This document shows, piece after piece, positions 1 through 11,219 of a DNA stretch of 64,000 nucleotides. The stretch covers positions 620,001 through 684,000 of the forward strand of contig NC_091276.1 of assembly GCF_042100115.1 (NCBI RefSeq). The letters are read 5' to 3'. Both the position numbers and the translations under genes were made by a program. How positions within the stretch are numbered: position 1 is the stretch's first letter; every line of letters begins with the position of its first letter. The notes below the pieces were generated by a model. The model searched no databases. It was not told the DNA's origin and saw only the letters and a program-made list of their open reading frames with translations. Source of the DNA: Alternaria dauci. Taxonomy: Eukaryota; Ascomycota; Dothideomycetes; Pleosporales; Pleosporaceae.

Positions 1-1572
1 GCGCAAAGACGTTGGAAGATTCCGAGTCGATGCGCAAGCAGATTCGGTACGCAGAGCCTGGAGAGTTCACGAGACGCGCGTTCGCAAACAACCGGATGGA
101 CCTGCCCCAGATTGAGTCGCTCGGAGAGACACTGTCAGCTTCAACGGAACAGCAGCGCAGCATCTCTGTGAGAGGTACCACCTCTTCGCTAGCCGTACGA
201 TATGAGAACTGGCGCATGCTGCTGCTGCAGGCACGAGGCGAGCTGGAAGCCTTGATCGACTTCTCAGAGGATCAGCACTTTGACGAATCACCCGCTGTTC
301 TATGCGCCAACGTCGCAGATCAAGTTCGCGCCCTGCAGATGCAGATGGAGGTGCACATTGCGAATGCTTTTCGCGGAGAATTGTTGCGCAACGGCATCAG
401 CGTTGCGCTTCTTGGGGCGCCCAACGCAGGCAAGAGCAGCTTGTTGAACCGCATTGTTGGAAGAGATGCCGCCATCGTTTCCCAAGAAGCCGGAACAACA
501 CGGGATATAGTCGAGATAGGACTAGATCTGGGCGGGTGGCTTGTCAAGATTGGAGACATGGCTGGTCTACGCCGGGCTGGAATAGCAGGGGCGGACATTG
601 TCGGGGCTGTTGAACAAGAAGGCATCAGGCGCGCGAAGCAACGGGCGCTAGAGTCAGACGTTCTGATCGTCGTCCAAGACGCTACAACCGAGATGGACCC
701 CGAGGTCATGGAGACGGCAAAGCAATGTGTTGACATGGGCGTTGAAGTTATTGTCGCCCTCAACAAATGTGACCAACTCCAGACCTTTGAACTTTCGCGG
801 ACGGCATGGGAGGAGAAGACTTACTCTGCGCTGCGTCTTCCCAAGGACCGTCTGTGCTTCATTTCTTGCACGTCACCGGTGGCACCTTCGTACACATGGA
901 AAAGCGACAACATTCCAGCATTCCTTACCACTTTACAAGACACCTTCAGATCCATGACAGCCGCGTTAGTTCCTGAGTCAGATCCCGACCCGAGCATTTG
1001 GCAAGAGTCGTTGGGCGCGACCGAGCGTCAACGTCTTCTTCTCTCCGAGTGTCTCAGCCACCTCTCCACCTTTCTCACGGCCGTTGCCGACCCCTCGGCA
1101 GATCCAACCAGATCCGGTGAAGAAAATCTAGACGAGGCCGACGAGGTTGACATTGTAGTCGCAGCAGAGTGCCTCCGCTCCGCCGCCGACGCCCTGGCCC
1201 GCATCACTGGTCGTGGTGATGGCGGCGACGTTGAGGAAATATTGGGGGTCGTTTTCGAAAAGTAAGTTAGTTACCTGAGCCAGTTCCTCGCGTATCCTCA
1301 TGTCGTGTCATGTTCTGGAAGCTCTCGTAAGGCGTTCTACACTTTGGCCCCATTCAGGTCAGACGACAGCCACCGAAAGGGGGCTAAGCGGGCTTTGCTG
1401 GGGAAAGCCACAACGCTTATAGTGCAGGCGCTTCTGTGCAGTATCGATTGTTGCACGGGGCGTAACTTTCCCCATGGTGCTTGCGGGCTTACGTACACCT
1501 GCGGTGGCGAAGAACACGTGACGAGTATCTGGCTAACATCAATCTTCCTGTAGGTTCTGTGTCGGCAAGTAG
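1..1572 (+). CDS. MSS1: Mitochondrial tRNA modification GTPase MSS1/MnmE (5' partial)
   Basis: The reading frame is already open at the left edge, so the N-terminal start lies outside the window. The visible part begins just before an AEPGEFTRRAFANNRMDL block, which is the end of the N-terminal tetrahydrofolate-binding domain of the MnmE family. A helical region follows, then a G domain: a P-loop GAPNAGKSS about 135-143 codons from position 12, a TTRD switch, a DMAG (usually DTAG) and an NKCD. The main exon runs into a stop right after a GTAAGT donor at 1262. Joining to the acceptor at 1553 adds a second exon, 1554-1572, that supplies FCVGK and a stop. That cysteine motif is the family's C-terminal signature, which strongly supports the 292-nt intron. 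MnmE/GTPBP3 proteins act with MTO1/GidA to modify wobble uridines of mitochondrial tRNAs. The function is confidently assigned by family, and mitochondrial location is inferred from the fungal orthologs. Confidence 0.93.
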
Positions 1573-2308
1573 GGATCAGTTTCGCGACGTCAGCGGCCAT
1601 GCTCAGTATACGTTGCTATCAAAATGGCGTGTTATATTGTCTCGGAAGGGGAATTCCTAGGATATCCAACGTCTATCGAAGAAAGAGCAGGAGTGATATC
1701 ATTCTACGCCCAGGCCACCTGGCCATTCAAAACACCTCAACTCCACAAAACCGAGATCTAGTGATAAAAGAAGAATGACTTGGTTGGAAAGCAAAGCAAA
1801 AGAACCGTGAAAATCAAAACGCCCAAACACCAAATGACTCCGTCTCTAGATCTGATACCCCATTGCGTTACCGAATCCGTTACCCAGTCGCTCAATGAAG
1901 AGCTTATCCCAACTCATCCAACGCCTCATAATGCCGTATAACTACATATTCTCATGATTCCGAACTCCGTATCCAGATGTCAAATAACTCCGTCGCTTGC
2001 TAATGCCGAATGGAAACAAGAAGACCAAAAAGAAGCCGAGGCTGATGAAGAAAGAAAAGATGTTGGTACAAGATAGGAAAGGAGAGGTGATGGTACAGTG
2101 TTGAAGGAAACATGAAGATGAGAGAAGAGGGACGTGGCCGAAGCCTAGGAAGTTGAACATGGCTTCATCGTTCGAGACGCCACTTGCGGAATGTTCGTGT
2201 GGCGGGTAGTGGGTAGTAGCGAGGCGGGATGGCGTAAGGCGTAGCCATGCTGAACCACGCCGCTATGATGCTGATAGATGTTTCGGATTGCGGGAGCAGC
2301 CGCTGAGC
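1573..2308. other. Intergenic stretch, one weak ORF
   Basis: No recognisable gene. A 72-codon minus-strand ORF at 1942-2160 has a hydrophobic Phe/Leu-rich core that could span a membrane and a basic tail. I recognise no family, and it may simply be the 3' untranslated part of the transcript that starts near 2690 on the minus strand. Confidence 0.4.
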
Positions 2309-2368
2309 TTAGTTGTAGCCTCCACGGCCCATGTTGGAAGACTCTTCTTGGGGAGTAGGTGGTGACAT
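2309..2368 (-). CDS. Candidate 19-codon ORF ending in MGRGGYN
   Basis: On the minus strand an ATG in good context (CAACA before the ATG) opens a 19-residue frame, MSPPTPQEESSNMGRGGYN. A second ORF 104 bp upstream on the same strand (2472-2495) ends in the same seven residues, MGRGGYN, using different synonymous codons at three glycines. The repeat at protein level suggests real translation or a duplicated terminal exon. The GRGG-type motif loosely recalls fungal DUF3602 (PAR32-like) repeats, but I cannot assign a family. It could also be the last exon of a spliced gene whose other exons I did not recognise. Confidence 0.35.
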   Translation of the reverse strand: MSPPTPQEESSNMGRGGYN

Positions 2369-2471
2369 TGTTGTTGTTGTGTGATTTGATTGTTCGGCTT
2401 TGTTGTTGATTGGCTTTTGGAGTGTATGCAAGTCGTGCTTGTTGTTTGACGTCGATATCAATGTTCAGGTC

Positions 2472-2495
2472 TTAGTTGTAACCACCACGACCCAT
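2472..2495 (-). CDS. Candidate 7-codon ORF MGRGGYN (upstream copy)
   Basis: Seven codons and a stop identical in protein to the C-terminus of the ORF at 2309-2368. The frame is open upstream to about 2680, but that part looks like leader sequence. An AG 11 nt before the ATG could be a splice acceptor, so this may be a terminal exon rather than a free peptide. Confidence 0.3.
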   Translation of the reverse strand: MGRGGYN

Positions 2496-2699
2496 CGAGG
2501 TAATGTCTTGGATGTTGTGTAGTTGAAGGTGGGTAGTCTCAGAATGAAACAATGCTGATGGCGAGCAAGACAAGGTGCGTAGAGGATGTATCAGAAAGCC
2601 GCTGACGAAACAATGGAACAATGGTAGAAGACGGAAGAAGGAGGTGTGAATGAATGCTGGATGACTGAAACTTTGACTCAAAGGGAAGAAGCGACTCGA

Positions 2700-2855
2700 C
2701 TTATATGAAACAAGAGGCCGACAAAGACACCAGAAAATGCACGATAGCAGACTAGGAAAGGTAAGAAAAAGGGCGTTCGGGTGTTGTGACTGAGTTTGAT
2801 CCGACTGTTCTTGCCTGCTTTTCCCATGGTCCAGGCATCCAAACCGTCTTTATAC
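2700..2855 (-). promoter_or_regulatory. TATA-like boxes for a minus-strand transcript
   Basis: On the minus strand GTATAAAG lies at 2848-2855 and CATATAAG at 2700-2707. They are followed downstream by a C/T-rich tract (about 2690-2540) typical of fungal transcript leaders, leading into the two MGRGGYN ORFs. Confidence 0.35.
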
Positions 2856-2868
2856 CGCACAGTTCACC

Positions 2869-5800
2869 TACCAGTTCTCCCCCCTACACCACCAACCACA
2901 ACGGCGGGATCCCGTGGCGGACGCACCCTGCTGCGCGCCACGAACTAGGCATCTAGTCATCATTTTGCGGTTACTCGGCGGCCGACTGCGCAGCATGCAA
3001 AGCGTTGTGCTTGGGTAGACAGGAATAAGTTTCAGGGTCTGTGGGTGGGTGCGTTGGTGCGAGGGGTGCGTGCGTGCGTGGGAAAGCGTGGCAGTGAGCA
3101 GGGAGGGGGGGACCTGTGTCCGCGGCTCGAAACTGGAGCCGCAATGCAATGCACGCGTTAGGGTGGATGGGATGAGATGGGCGTGCGCGGCTGATAGACA
3201 TCCTTGCACCTGATTACATGGAATCGTAAGGAATCGTGTAACTGCATCCCCCCATTGGTGAGCTTTGTAAGTATGCCGATTGCAAAGCAGGGAGAGTTTC
3301 CGTCTGCACAGTGACCGGACGAACATGTCGACGACGCATCTCTGCCTGCTATTGCGTATTCCTCAGCCGTCACGGCCACACGTCTTCTCTCCACCATCAC
3401 CACTACCACCACCACGCCACGCCGTTACGATTAGAACGCGTGGAGCCCTCGCCAGGGCACTTTCTCGACAAGCGCGGGACGATTCGCGATTGGTCGGTTA
3501 TTCGTAACGCACGACACAGTCATACAACATTCGTCGCGACAAGCATGTTTCCTTACACCACATGGCGTACCTGCGCAGTGTCCTCACACCAGGAAAATTG
3601 CACAGACCTCTGCGAGGTAATTCATCCTTTCCCGTCGGTCGCGCGTTTGGGCGACTTGCAGTTTCGAGTCAATCATCGCAGCGAGCCGGTGGTTACTCAT
3701 CCTTCACGTCCCCATTTATCGACGATTGCTGTGCTGCACCTCGCTTGGCCGGGGCCGTTTTCCGTCGACACTCGGCGAGGACAATGCTGCGTGTGCGACA
3801 CAAATGCTCGCAAGCCATGTGCAAACAGGCGAACTGCTTCTGGACGACGTTGCAATGTGTCGTTCCAGATTTGGAGGCCGCCCCATGGTCTTGGGTCGTC
3901 TGAGGGAGCGAATAGGGCCGCTCAGGTGGCCGAAAAAGCTGTTTCGAGCCCACTGGGAGATACAGTGCATGGCGGAGCGTTTGAGCCTTACCCGCTTACA
4001 TGCCTGGTGCATCAAACTGGTGGACTCTGCTTCCCATGCCCGACCGTTGGTGCCTGGACCTCCGGAACGACCCTGGCTTAGGAAAATTTACACATGCGCC
4101 AGTCGCGGGACGTGTAGTCCGATCATGACAAAGTATGAGCCATTCGGTGCAGCTAGTGCACAACGTCCAGCTGTGATGCAACACCCCAAGACCCGCTTGT
4201 TGCGATAATGCGCAGTCGCTATGCCTTGAATAGGCTAAGCTACCGCTGTCATACTCCAGCTTGGCCAGAAACCTGTCCAAAAAGGTACATGGAAACGCAG
4301 GAACAGAGTTTACTTATTGCTGTGCGTCGGCTGAAGACGAGGGTTGTACGCACTAGGGCTGTGAAGTCACATTACTAGTCCACGCCTGCGGGAAACGCTC
4401 GTCTGCTGTCCATCGTGACTGGCTGTTCCGATTATGTCGACTTTCACTATCTGCGCGCATAGACAATGGGCACCGCAACCATGTCGAGACTCGGACAGCG
4501 ACATACGCCTCGAAGCTTGACGACGCCTCAATCCGCACTGTCCAGATACCGGTACGCCCTATGACACTCCCATACCGTTTAGAGAAAGAGGAGTGAGACT
4601 TGGCCAATACAACTTGCATAGACGCTCACGTTCGTTCGGTTTCCCGCTCAACTCGGCATCGGGAAAAGTGCCACGTTTTTCGTGACGGAAGGACGCCCAT
4701 GGGCGAGCCAGCACCACGGCATCCCGACAGCTTGGATAGGAAGATCTGCAGCAACACTACAGCGAAAACCCCTGAGACTATCTATGGGCTCCGATGACGA
4801 TCGGTACCCAGCGCAATGGGAGCAGGCAATGAATCCTCTGCCGAACGCAGGAAAATGCGCGACATTGGAACACAAGGCTAACCGGCAGGCATATTTGATC
4901 GTACAGCGTAGGTGCAGTATCGCGATCTGTTTTCAAGCCATGCGATTGGTGCGTCCTCGAAAACGAAGAATGCGACGTCAAATGACGACGCCGGGGTAGT
5001 GGCTTTCGCAATTACAATACGACACCTCTAACCACCAGTATTGCACACGTCGCCGAGGTTCATCTATCACATGAAGACACAAACATCACCGACCCGAAAG
5101 CTCTACGCGCCCACCTCGCAGCATATCAACTTGCATCGACAAACGTCTGCAAGCATATCAGCAGCTTCGCTTTCCTTATACACAGCCCCAAAAATAGGAC
5201 CCCAAACCATATCGATCTGTGTCCTTCAAACAAGCGCGACAAGCGCTTGTAGGGCTGACTGAGCCATACCGTCAGCGCATTCACCCGATTTGGTATCTCC
5301 GCGCTGCTGTTCAGCTGAGCTCCCTCATTGGCTAGTCTTGCAGTAGTACAGATGTATTTTGGGACATATGTCAGCTGCAAGAATTCTACCTATCTGGGAC
5401 ATATCTGGCAAGACTTTAGTCACAAGAAGAGCGGATTTGGGTTATTTTGGGGCCTGAAGACTGCTCGACTGGGGAGTCATATGTAGATTAGGAGGCCACG
5501 CGTGTGTACTCGGTGTCTGCAACAGTAGATAAGACTAACAGTCTAAATCTCGGATCCATCAACCACCTCGGACATGGTAGCGAGGGCTGTGTCTGCCTAC
5601 TCGGATTTGACGTAGCATCCATCTTCGCAAACCCAACATCCCCGACGGCCAGATACAATAGTCCGGCGCACAGTATTAGCCACACCAAAGCCTCGCGTAC
5701 AATGATTTTTGCAACATCATGCTGGTGCCAGGCTACAGAGCTCATCACCGAACATGATCGTCGCACCCGAGACTGAAATGGGTACGCTTCCGCCTTCCGA

Positions 5801-6486
5801 GTAGTTGCACAATGACACTTCTGAAGTTCGCAACGCCGCAGCACCCGAGTTGCAAGGCCAAAGACGGTGAATACAATTCTCCGAAGCGTATGGTGAAATC
5901 TCTGATGTTGTAAGGAACCTGCGTAGTAGGGCACGTGGCTTACTGTTCTAGGTTGCATGCACCGCCTGACCGACATCAGAGGTCCGATGTGCACGGCGAG
6001 GAATCAGGAGTCATTGATGCAATTCCGACTCATCGTCCGTGTTCAGACCGCGAAGTAGATATTTGCCACGGCTCCTATCGATTTCTAATACGCCAGCGTT
6101 AGCAATCACGATGTTGATTCGGAGCGACCGACCCACTTACTTGGCCTGCAGCCTCGTGCTCTCGGGTAAGGCTGACCGGCCGGCGTCCGATGTACAATCC
6201 CTCTACCGGATGCAGAGCAAGGCTGACCACGCCGCAATTACGCGGAAATGCGGGTAGAAGCTTTGAACTCACCACGGCGACGTTGGTAATGCACAAATGT
6301 CAAGATACGTAACCTCTTTAATGTATCTCGGAGAGACCGAGAATGAGTCGCGTCCATCACAGTATCATTTCCACCAATCGGGAATAGAGCGACAGCATGC
6401 ACAAGAGAATGTAAGATGAAAAGGATTCATATGAACAAACAGAGACAAAACAGGAACGACTCTAGGCACGATCTTCTCATCTGCCT
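2869..6486. other. Gene-poor stretch of about 3.6 kb
   Basis: Only unrelated, overlapping ORFs on both strands, the largest 256 codons at 3311-4081, rich in His, Cys and Arg and without any recognisable domain. Around 3020-3100 there is a G/T-rich low-complexity tract. At 6078-6120 on the minus strand a short frame reads INIVIANAGVLEI, resembling the NNAG region of short-chain dehydrogenases. The flanks do not continue the family, so at most it is a decayed fragment. Confidence 0.4.
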
Positions 6487-7836
6487 TTACCTACTAAAGA
6501 CCAGCAAATCCGGCTCTACAGTTCCCAACCTGCCAGTCCTGTTCAGCAACCTCCTTGCACTCTGGATGCGCGAAAGAAAAGACCTCGATTCAGGCCGCTG
6601 GCTATCGTCAACATCGAGACACATCTCAAGATATGTACGCAACTCGGATGTGTACTCTGTAAATCCTGGATGACGATTCTGGTACAAAAACCCCGGGTCG
6701 GATACATCTGGCCGAGGGCGATTGGTCTTGCAATACATGAGCGAAATGATCAACCCAATCTGGTACATGTCAGTTGCCTCCGTTGGCTGAGCACCTTCTG
6801 GAGGCACATAGTAACTCGATACAAGCGGTAGATCCTCAACGGGGGTGGGGTGCGCTGCCATTTCGCTATCCGTGATGGCGCAGCCGAAATCTGCGAGTTT
6901 GATGTGTACTGGGTAATCGTATGGTGACATTGGTGCGCCGAGCGTGCAGAAGATGTTGGATGGAATGATATCGCGGTGGGATATAGCGTCCCATGTGCCA
7001 GGTAGAGCGTCGTCGGGTCCATGGTGGAGGTACTTCACTGCGGACACAAGGGCTTCGAAGACTTGCCATACAAAATCTTCAGGTATGACATTCTCTTCTT
7101 GATTGCAGAGTCGAATTGCGTCGAACAGAGTCTTTTTGTCGCAGTATTCTGTCACCAGGTAGGGTGTAGCGTGGCGCTCCGTGACTGGGCTTGGTGTATG
7201 CGCGTCGAAGAAAGAAACAATATTAGGGTGAGACAAGCGGCGCAGGATATTAATCTCTCGAGCTGAACAACCGGGATCCACAGCTTCTGAAGTCAGTAGC
7301 TTCATAACACGTATAAAACCATGCGTGTTGTCCAGGACCAAGAGGATACCTTGATTACACGAGCCCTTGACTCCCGTAATCTTTTCCTTGATATACCATC
7401 GCCCACCAACGATTTTCCCAACAGCAAACTTGTCGCCTGCGCATTTCTCGCTTTCCCGCATAAGTAGCCATCTCTTAGCACTGTCAATTGAATGTCTCCA
7501 CGTCTCTGGTTTATTGTTGGATAATAGTCGCACGAAATTGGCTAGACCTGGAGCATCAGCAGGATCTTCCTCCGAAACCGTGAGGGCTGTATGATCAACT
7601 AACTTGGTAACGATATTGGCATCGTTTTTTGGAATGTCGTAGATCTTTTGGAAGTTACGGAGAGTGAGCTGATCGGGTTGGTCGAGCGAGGGGTTTTCTT
7701 TGATCTGGAAGTCGGCAAGGCCTAGCATGGTCTCGCAGAATGCTGATGCTTCGTCTTCGTGAGTCGCAATGCCGCTGTCTTTTCGCTCCAACTTTTGGAG
7801 GTTGTCGGAAGCTGCGGCGTCTGTATTTGTAGACAT
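6487..7836 (-). CDS. Divergent protein-kinase-like protein
   Basis: A single-exon frame giving about 449 residues from the ATG at 7836, chosen because it matches the start of the paralog at 8247. An in-frame ATG at 7884 would add 16 residues. The N-terminal third is not recognised. The C-terminal part carries protein-kinase landmarks in order: a Gly-rich GSCNQGI segment, a RVMKLL lysine, the catalytic loop HRDIIPSN, ADFGCA for the metal-binding DFG, and VPPEG in the APE position. The catalytic Asp, the Asn and DFG are kept, but the usual Lys of HRDLKPxN is Ile. Substrate and pathway are unknown. It is transcribed divergently from a paralog and the two share about 410 bp of upstream DNA. Confidence 0.8.
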   Translation of the reverse strand: MSTNTDAAASDNLQKLERKDSGIATHEDEASAFCETMLGLADFQIKENPSLDQPDQLTLRNFQKIYDIPKNDANIVTKLVDHTALTVSEEDPADAPGLANFVRLLSNNKPETWRHSIDSAKRWLLMRESEKCAGDKFAVGKIVGGRWYIKEKITGVKGSCNQGILLVLDNTHGFIRVMKLLTSEAVDPGCSAREINILRRLSHPNIVSFFDAHTPSPVTERHATPYLVTEYCDKKTLFDAIRLCNQEENVIPEDFVWQVFEALVSAVKYLHHGPDDALPGTWDAISHRDIIPSNIFCTLGAPMSPYDYPVHIKLADFGCAITDSEMAAHPTPVEDLPLVSSYYVPPEGAQPTEATDMYQIGLIISLMYCKTNRPRPDVSDPGFLYQNRHPGFTEYTSELRTYLEMCLDVDDSQRPESRSFLSRIQSARRLLNRTGRLGTVEPDLLVFSR

Positions 7837-8246
7837 TTTGTAAGGCATGTAATCGGATAGCGGGGATGGGCTGTGGATGACCACGTATCACACGAGCTTG
7901 CTTGAGACAAATGAATTTTTCGCGGCGCAGCGGCCAGATATTATAGAACATGCTTCCAGACATCGTGTGAATACTAGCTGATATGTGTTGTTCCTTTACC
8001 TAGGTGAATACCAGTGACACAATGCTGAGTTACGGTACGACTAATGGTAGTGTTCTAGTATTTGGTTACCAGTTCTTGAACACTACAAGTTTGTCGTACA
8101 CACCGCCAGAGCGGTCTGCAATAAAACTGCATAGCGGGAGTATATAAGATAGTTCATAACCTCTTATTCACTTTGTCATCATTCATCATCGACGATAACA
8201 TTCATCACAATTCCCTTGCTGCAACAGAGTTTCCGGATCTTTCAAC
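7837..8246. promoter_or_regulatory. Bidirectional promoter of two kinase paralogs
   Basis: The 410 bp between the two divergent kinase-like genes. A TATATAAG box at 8141-8148 lies about 100 bp before the right-hand ATG, followed by a C/T/A-rich leader. No comparably clear TATA box was seen for the left-hand gene. Confidence 0.5.
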
Positions 8247-9734
8247 ATGACATCGAACGTGAACACTACAGGAGAAAAAGACGTTCGCAATGATAGTGTA
8301 GTAAGAATATTGGACGAGGCTATAGCAGAACTCAACGACATCACATCTCGTCTAACGCTGTCTACGCGGGACGACCTTGAGCCAGTACCCAACCCAACCA
8401 CCCAGAGTCCGGAGGCTCGTGATTATACTAGCGAGTTTGAGAAATTCTGCGCCAAATCTGGTGTTGATCAGCCCTACCCCGATCATCATACTCCTTTTCG
8501 GAGGTTCCTACATGAAAAAGCATTAGAGCCTCGTTCTAAAGACCCAGAGGACTACCCAGGCTTACAGCACGCTGCCACTCTTTTTCTCCGCGATAGCGAA
8601 GCAGAAGATGGCAACAACTTTGATCGCCTGGATAAGGATCTACAAGACACGCTAAAGGACATACTGAATTCCCGGTTCGCGGATGATATAGCGCATGATC
8701 GATTCGTACCTGGTCAACTGATTGGCCATGGTATGACCGGATTAGAATGGATGATCACCTCTCAGCTCTTCGGCGTTGGTGGTAGCTTCAACCGTGGCAT
8801 TTTTCAGGTCGAGGAAAATTTTGAACCAGATTTTCTCGACGATTACGGGACTGGGAACTTTTTCAAGAAGACAATCTCTATCATGAAGACGCTCCCTTCG
8901 CCTGCGCTCGATCCTGGCTTTGCTAGTCGAGAAATCTCGATCTTGAAGGATTTAAATCACGACAACATCCTCGCGTTCTGGGATGGCCGTGTGCCAAGAG
9001 AGCGACATGAGACAGGCTGGATGGTCACGGAATTCTGCAATAAAGGTACGTTGAAGAATATTGTAGAGACGTACGCCAAGGCAGATGCCTCGATTCCTGA
9101 ACTCTTCGTCTGAGCTATCTTGGAAAGCTTGGTGCGAGCCCTAGTGTACTTGCACTACGGTCCAAATCTACTCAAAAAGTTCGATCGGCAGAAACCTGGA
9201 AGTGAGGCTCTTGAAACTACTAAGGATGATTCTTGGGATCCTGTATACCATCGCGACATAATTCTGACCAACGTATTCTCCAACTCTAATCCCTGGGATG
9301 TGTCCAAATATCCGCAAGTGAAGTTGGGCGATTTCGGCTGCGCAATGAAGCAATCAGAAGTTGACACGAAAGACGACAAAAAATACCCTTGGTCAGATGA
9401 AACGCCGACCATGGATGAGGACTATGTGCCACCGGAGGGTCAGTATGCCACAAAAGCAGTCGACGTATACCAGGTCGGGTTACTCATGTGGTGTATCGTG
9501 CGGAACGATACGAGTCCCTCTAGGAGTCTCATTATAGAGGCGTTACAACCAGAAGATGTCGAGACTCCAAGCTCTTCTCGCTACTCGCGCGAGCTGCTGC
9601 GCCTCCTCAGAAGGTGCGTGAAGAAAGAGCCAGAAGATCGCATCGACTTTTTGCATCTGTTGCATCTCATCCGGCACGACAAGAATGTTCTACTTTCTGA
9701 AAACCGCTTGCCTTGGGTCGAGCTACTCGCATGA
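8247..9734 (+). pseudogene. Protein-kinase-like paralog with an internal TGA
   Basis: The frame from ATG 8247 is open for 288 codons, meets TGA at 9111-9113, then continues in the same frame for 204 more codons to 9734. Both halves align with the kinase-like protein at 6487-7836. Before the stop come a GVGGSFNRGIF Gly-loop-like segment and SIMKTL with the lysine; after it come HRDIILTN, GDFGCA and VPPEG. At the TGA the paralog has Trp in IPEDFVWQVF, so a single TGG to TGA change explains the break. The stop precedes the catalytic loop, so the truncated product would have no active site. No usable short intron removes it. Either this is a recent pseudogene, or a strain polymorphism or sequencing error. 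Confidence 0.75.
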
Positions 9735-10311
9735 GCCTGCTACTTTCTTTTCGTCGTTGAAGCTGTCCATAGCTGAGAATACTTTGCATGAATTACCCAT
9801 AAACGTACCCGATAGATGAATCTATTTTATCCTGCACAACCAGGTACTACACCGCTCCACGTCTGGAACCTTGTACATCCCATCTTTGCCTCCCAAATCC
9901 CGTCTTGCTCGCCTTGTTCCACTTCTTCGCCGATCTAATCGGCGTTCAGTAACTTCGGCGACTTCGTGTTTGCATCAAGACCGAACTACCACCGCGCCAA
10001 GGATGCATTGCTTCATAGGATGTCATCCATCGCAAGGCACCCGATGCTTCTAACTCGTCGCGTGCAACAAATCTTCCAAGTTACGCGTGTATGTGGACAC
10101 ATAAGCGTCCGTCAGGATAACTTTCATGTGGGTCAGGCGGGCTATGTGGGCCTATCTCAGGATCAGGCCGGCGGTCCGTCGAATGATGAAACGCTACGTA
10201 GTTGTGACACCTTAGATCCAACGAATGAAAATACTGTGTCTTCTTAATATTTGCCACCGCACATATTGTTGGACAACGACCGTCGTCTTCCGTCGTTATT
10301 GCAATACCAGA

Positions 10312-10360
10312 AGTGGTGACCTCAAAGAACAGAACGTCTTGAATCGTGACATCGCTTGGG
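10312..10360 (+). repeat. Degenerate direct repeat, copy A
   Basis: About 49 bp beginning AGTGGTGACCTCAAAGA that aligns with 11171-11219 with scattered substitutions and about one indel. It overlaps the LNRDIAWA frame. Confidence 0.4.
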
Positions 10361-11170
10361 CCCAGATAGGGGAGGATTTAGAGCAATCATTTTGTTTCGT
10401 AGATCTGAAGATTCCCGGATACCGCCTTGCGGGGCCGCTAGGTCCATATGGAGATAAGATCGTGGCTTTGAGGGTACATAGATTGCGCCAGCAATACCCT
10501 CGTAGGCGGTCTAAGAGGGGCCAGGGAACTCTGCTCCAATCGCATCACTGGCTCCAGTGTGTGGTACTCCTTCATCTCCTGACGCGCAGGGGCGAGCACT
10601 CACTTCGCATTGCCATCCGCTGATCAGATCCCGTCAGAAAGCTACTGACGCGCTCCTTCGTCCGCCAATCTTCTCTTCCTACGATTCCGCTCCGCGAAGA
10701 CTGTATGCGGTGCAGCTCTGCAGCCCTGTGAACTTCTCTAATGAGACATAGCTTGCGTGGTTCCTGGGGGCCTCGTTTTTGGCGATCGCAATCACATGTA
10801 GAAGGGGCTCCACAAGTGATGTGGAACATCGTCGGTGTAGACCGCCAGTAGGCTAGGGCCAAGCATCGACTACCCGCCGCTAGTGCCGCCACCCGTGCGG
10901 TTTAACCTCGGGAACCATTGACAGTTCCCCATTACGTCCTCACTTGTTGCGATTTAGTCTGCAACGTTAACTTTGGTATTGTTTCGTCCGTAATAACATC
11001 GTCTGCCATTTGCCCATGGTGGAGTGAATACTGTATGCGTCCATGGCACCGTTTACGGAATTATTACAGTATTATATTGTTGCGCAGGAAATTTCATTCC
11101 AGCGCTGCTGGTAAGCAGGCACGGCCACAAGGCCGTATACATGGATAAAGCGCTTCGATAATCGTCGTCT

Positions 11171-11219
11171 GGTGGAGACTTCAAAGATCAGACGTCCTAA
11201 TTCTGATGCCGCTATATGG
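11171..11219 (+). repeat. Degenerate direct repeat, copy B
   Basis: About 49 bp beginning GGTGGAGACTTCAAAGA, related to 10312-10360. The reading frame seen in copy A is not preserved here. Confidence 0.4.

Noticed and set aside
1942..2160. 72-codon ORF as a confident membrane protein gene
   Set aside because: Hydrophobic composition could come from T-rich untranslated sequence; no family match.
3311..4081. 256-codon ORF on the plus strand
   Set aside because: Rich in Cys, His and Arg with no domain, no leader or promoter signals, and several equally long overlapping ORFs on both strands.
10225..10623. 132-codon ORF as an intact kinase gene
   Set aside because: Only two weak motif-like patches; no ATP site, start context or continuation.
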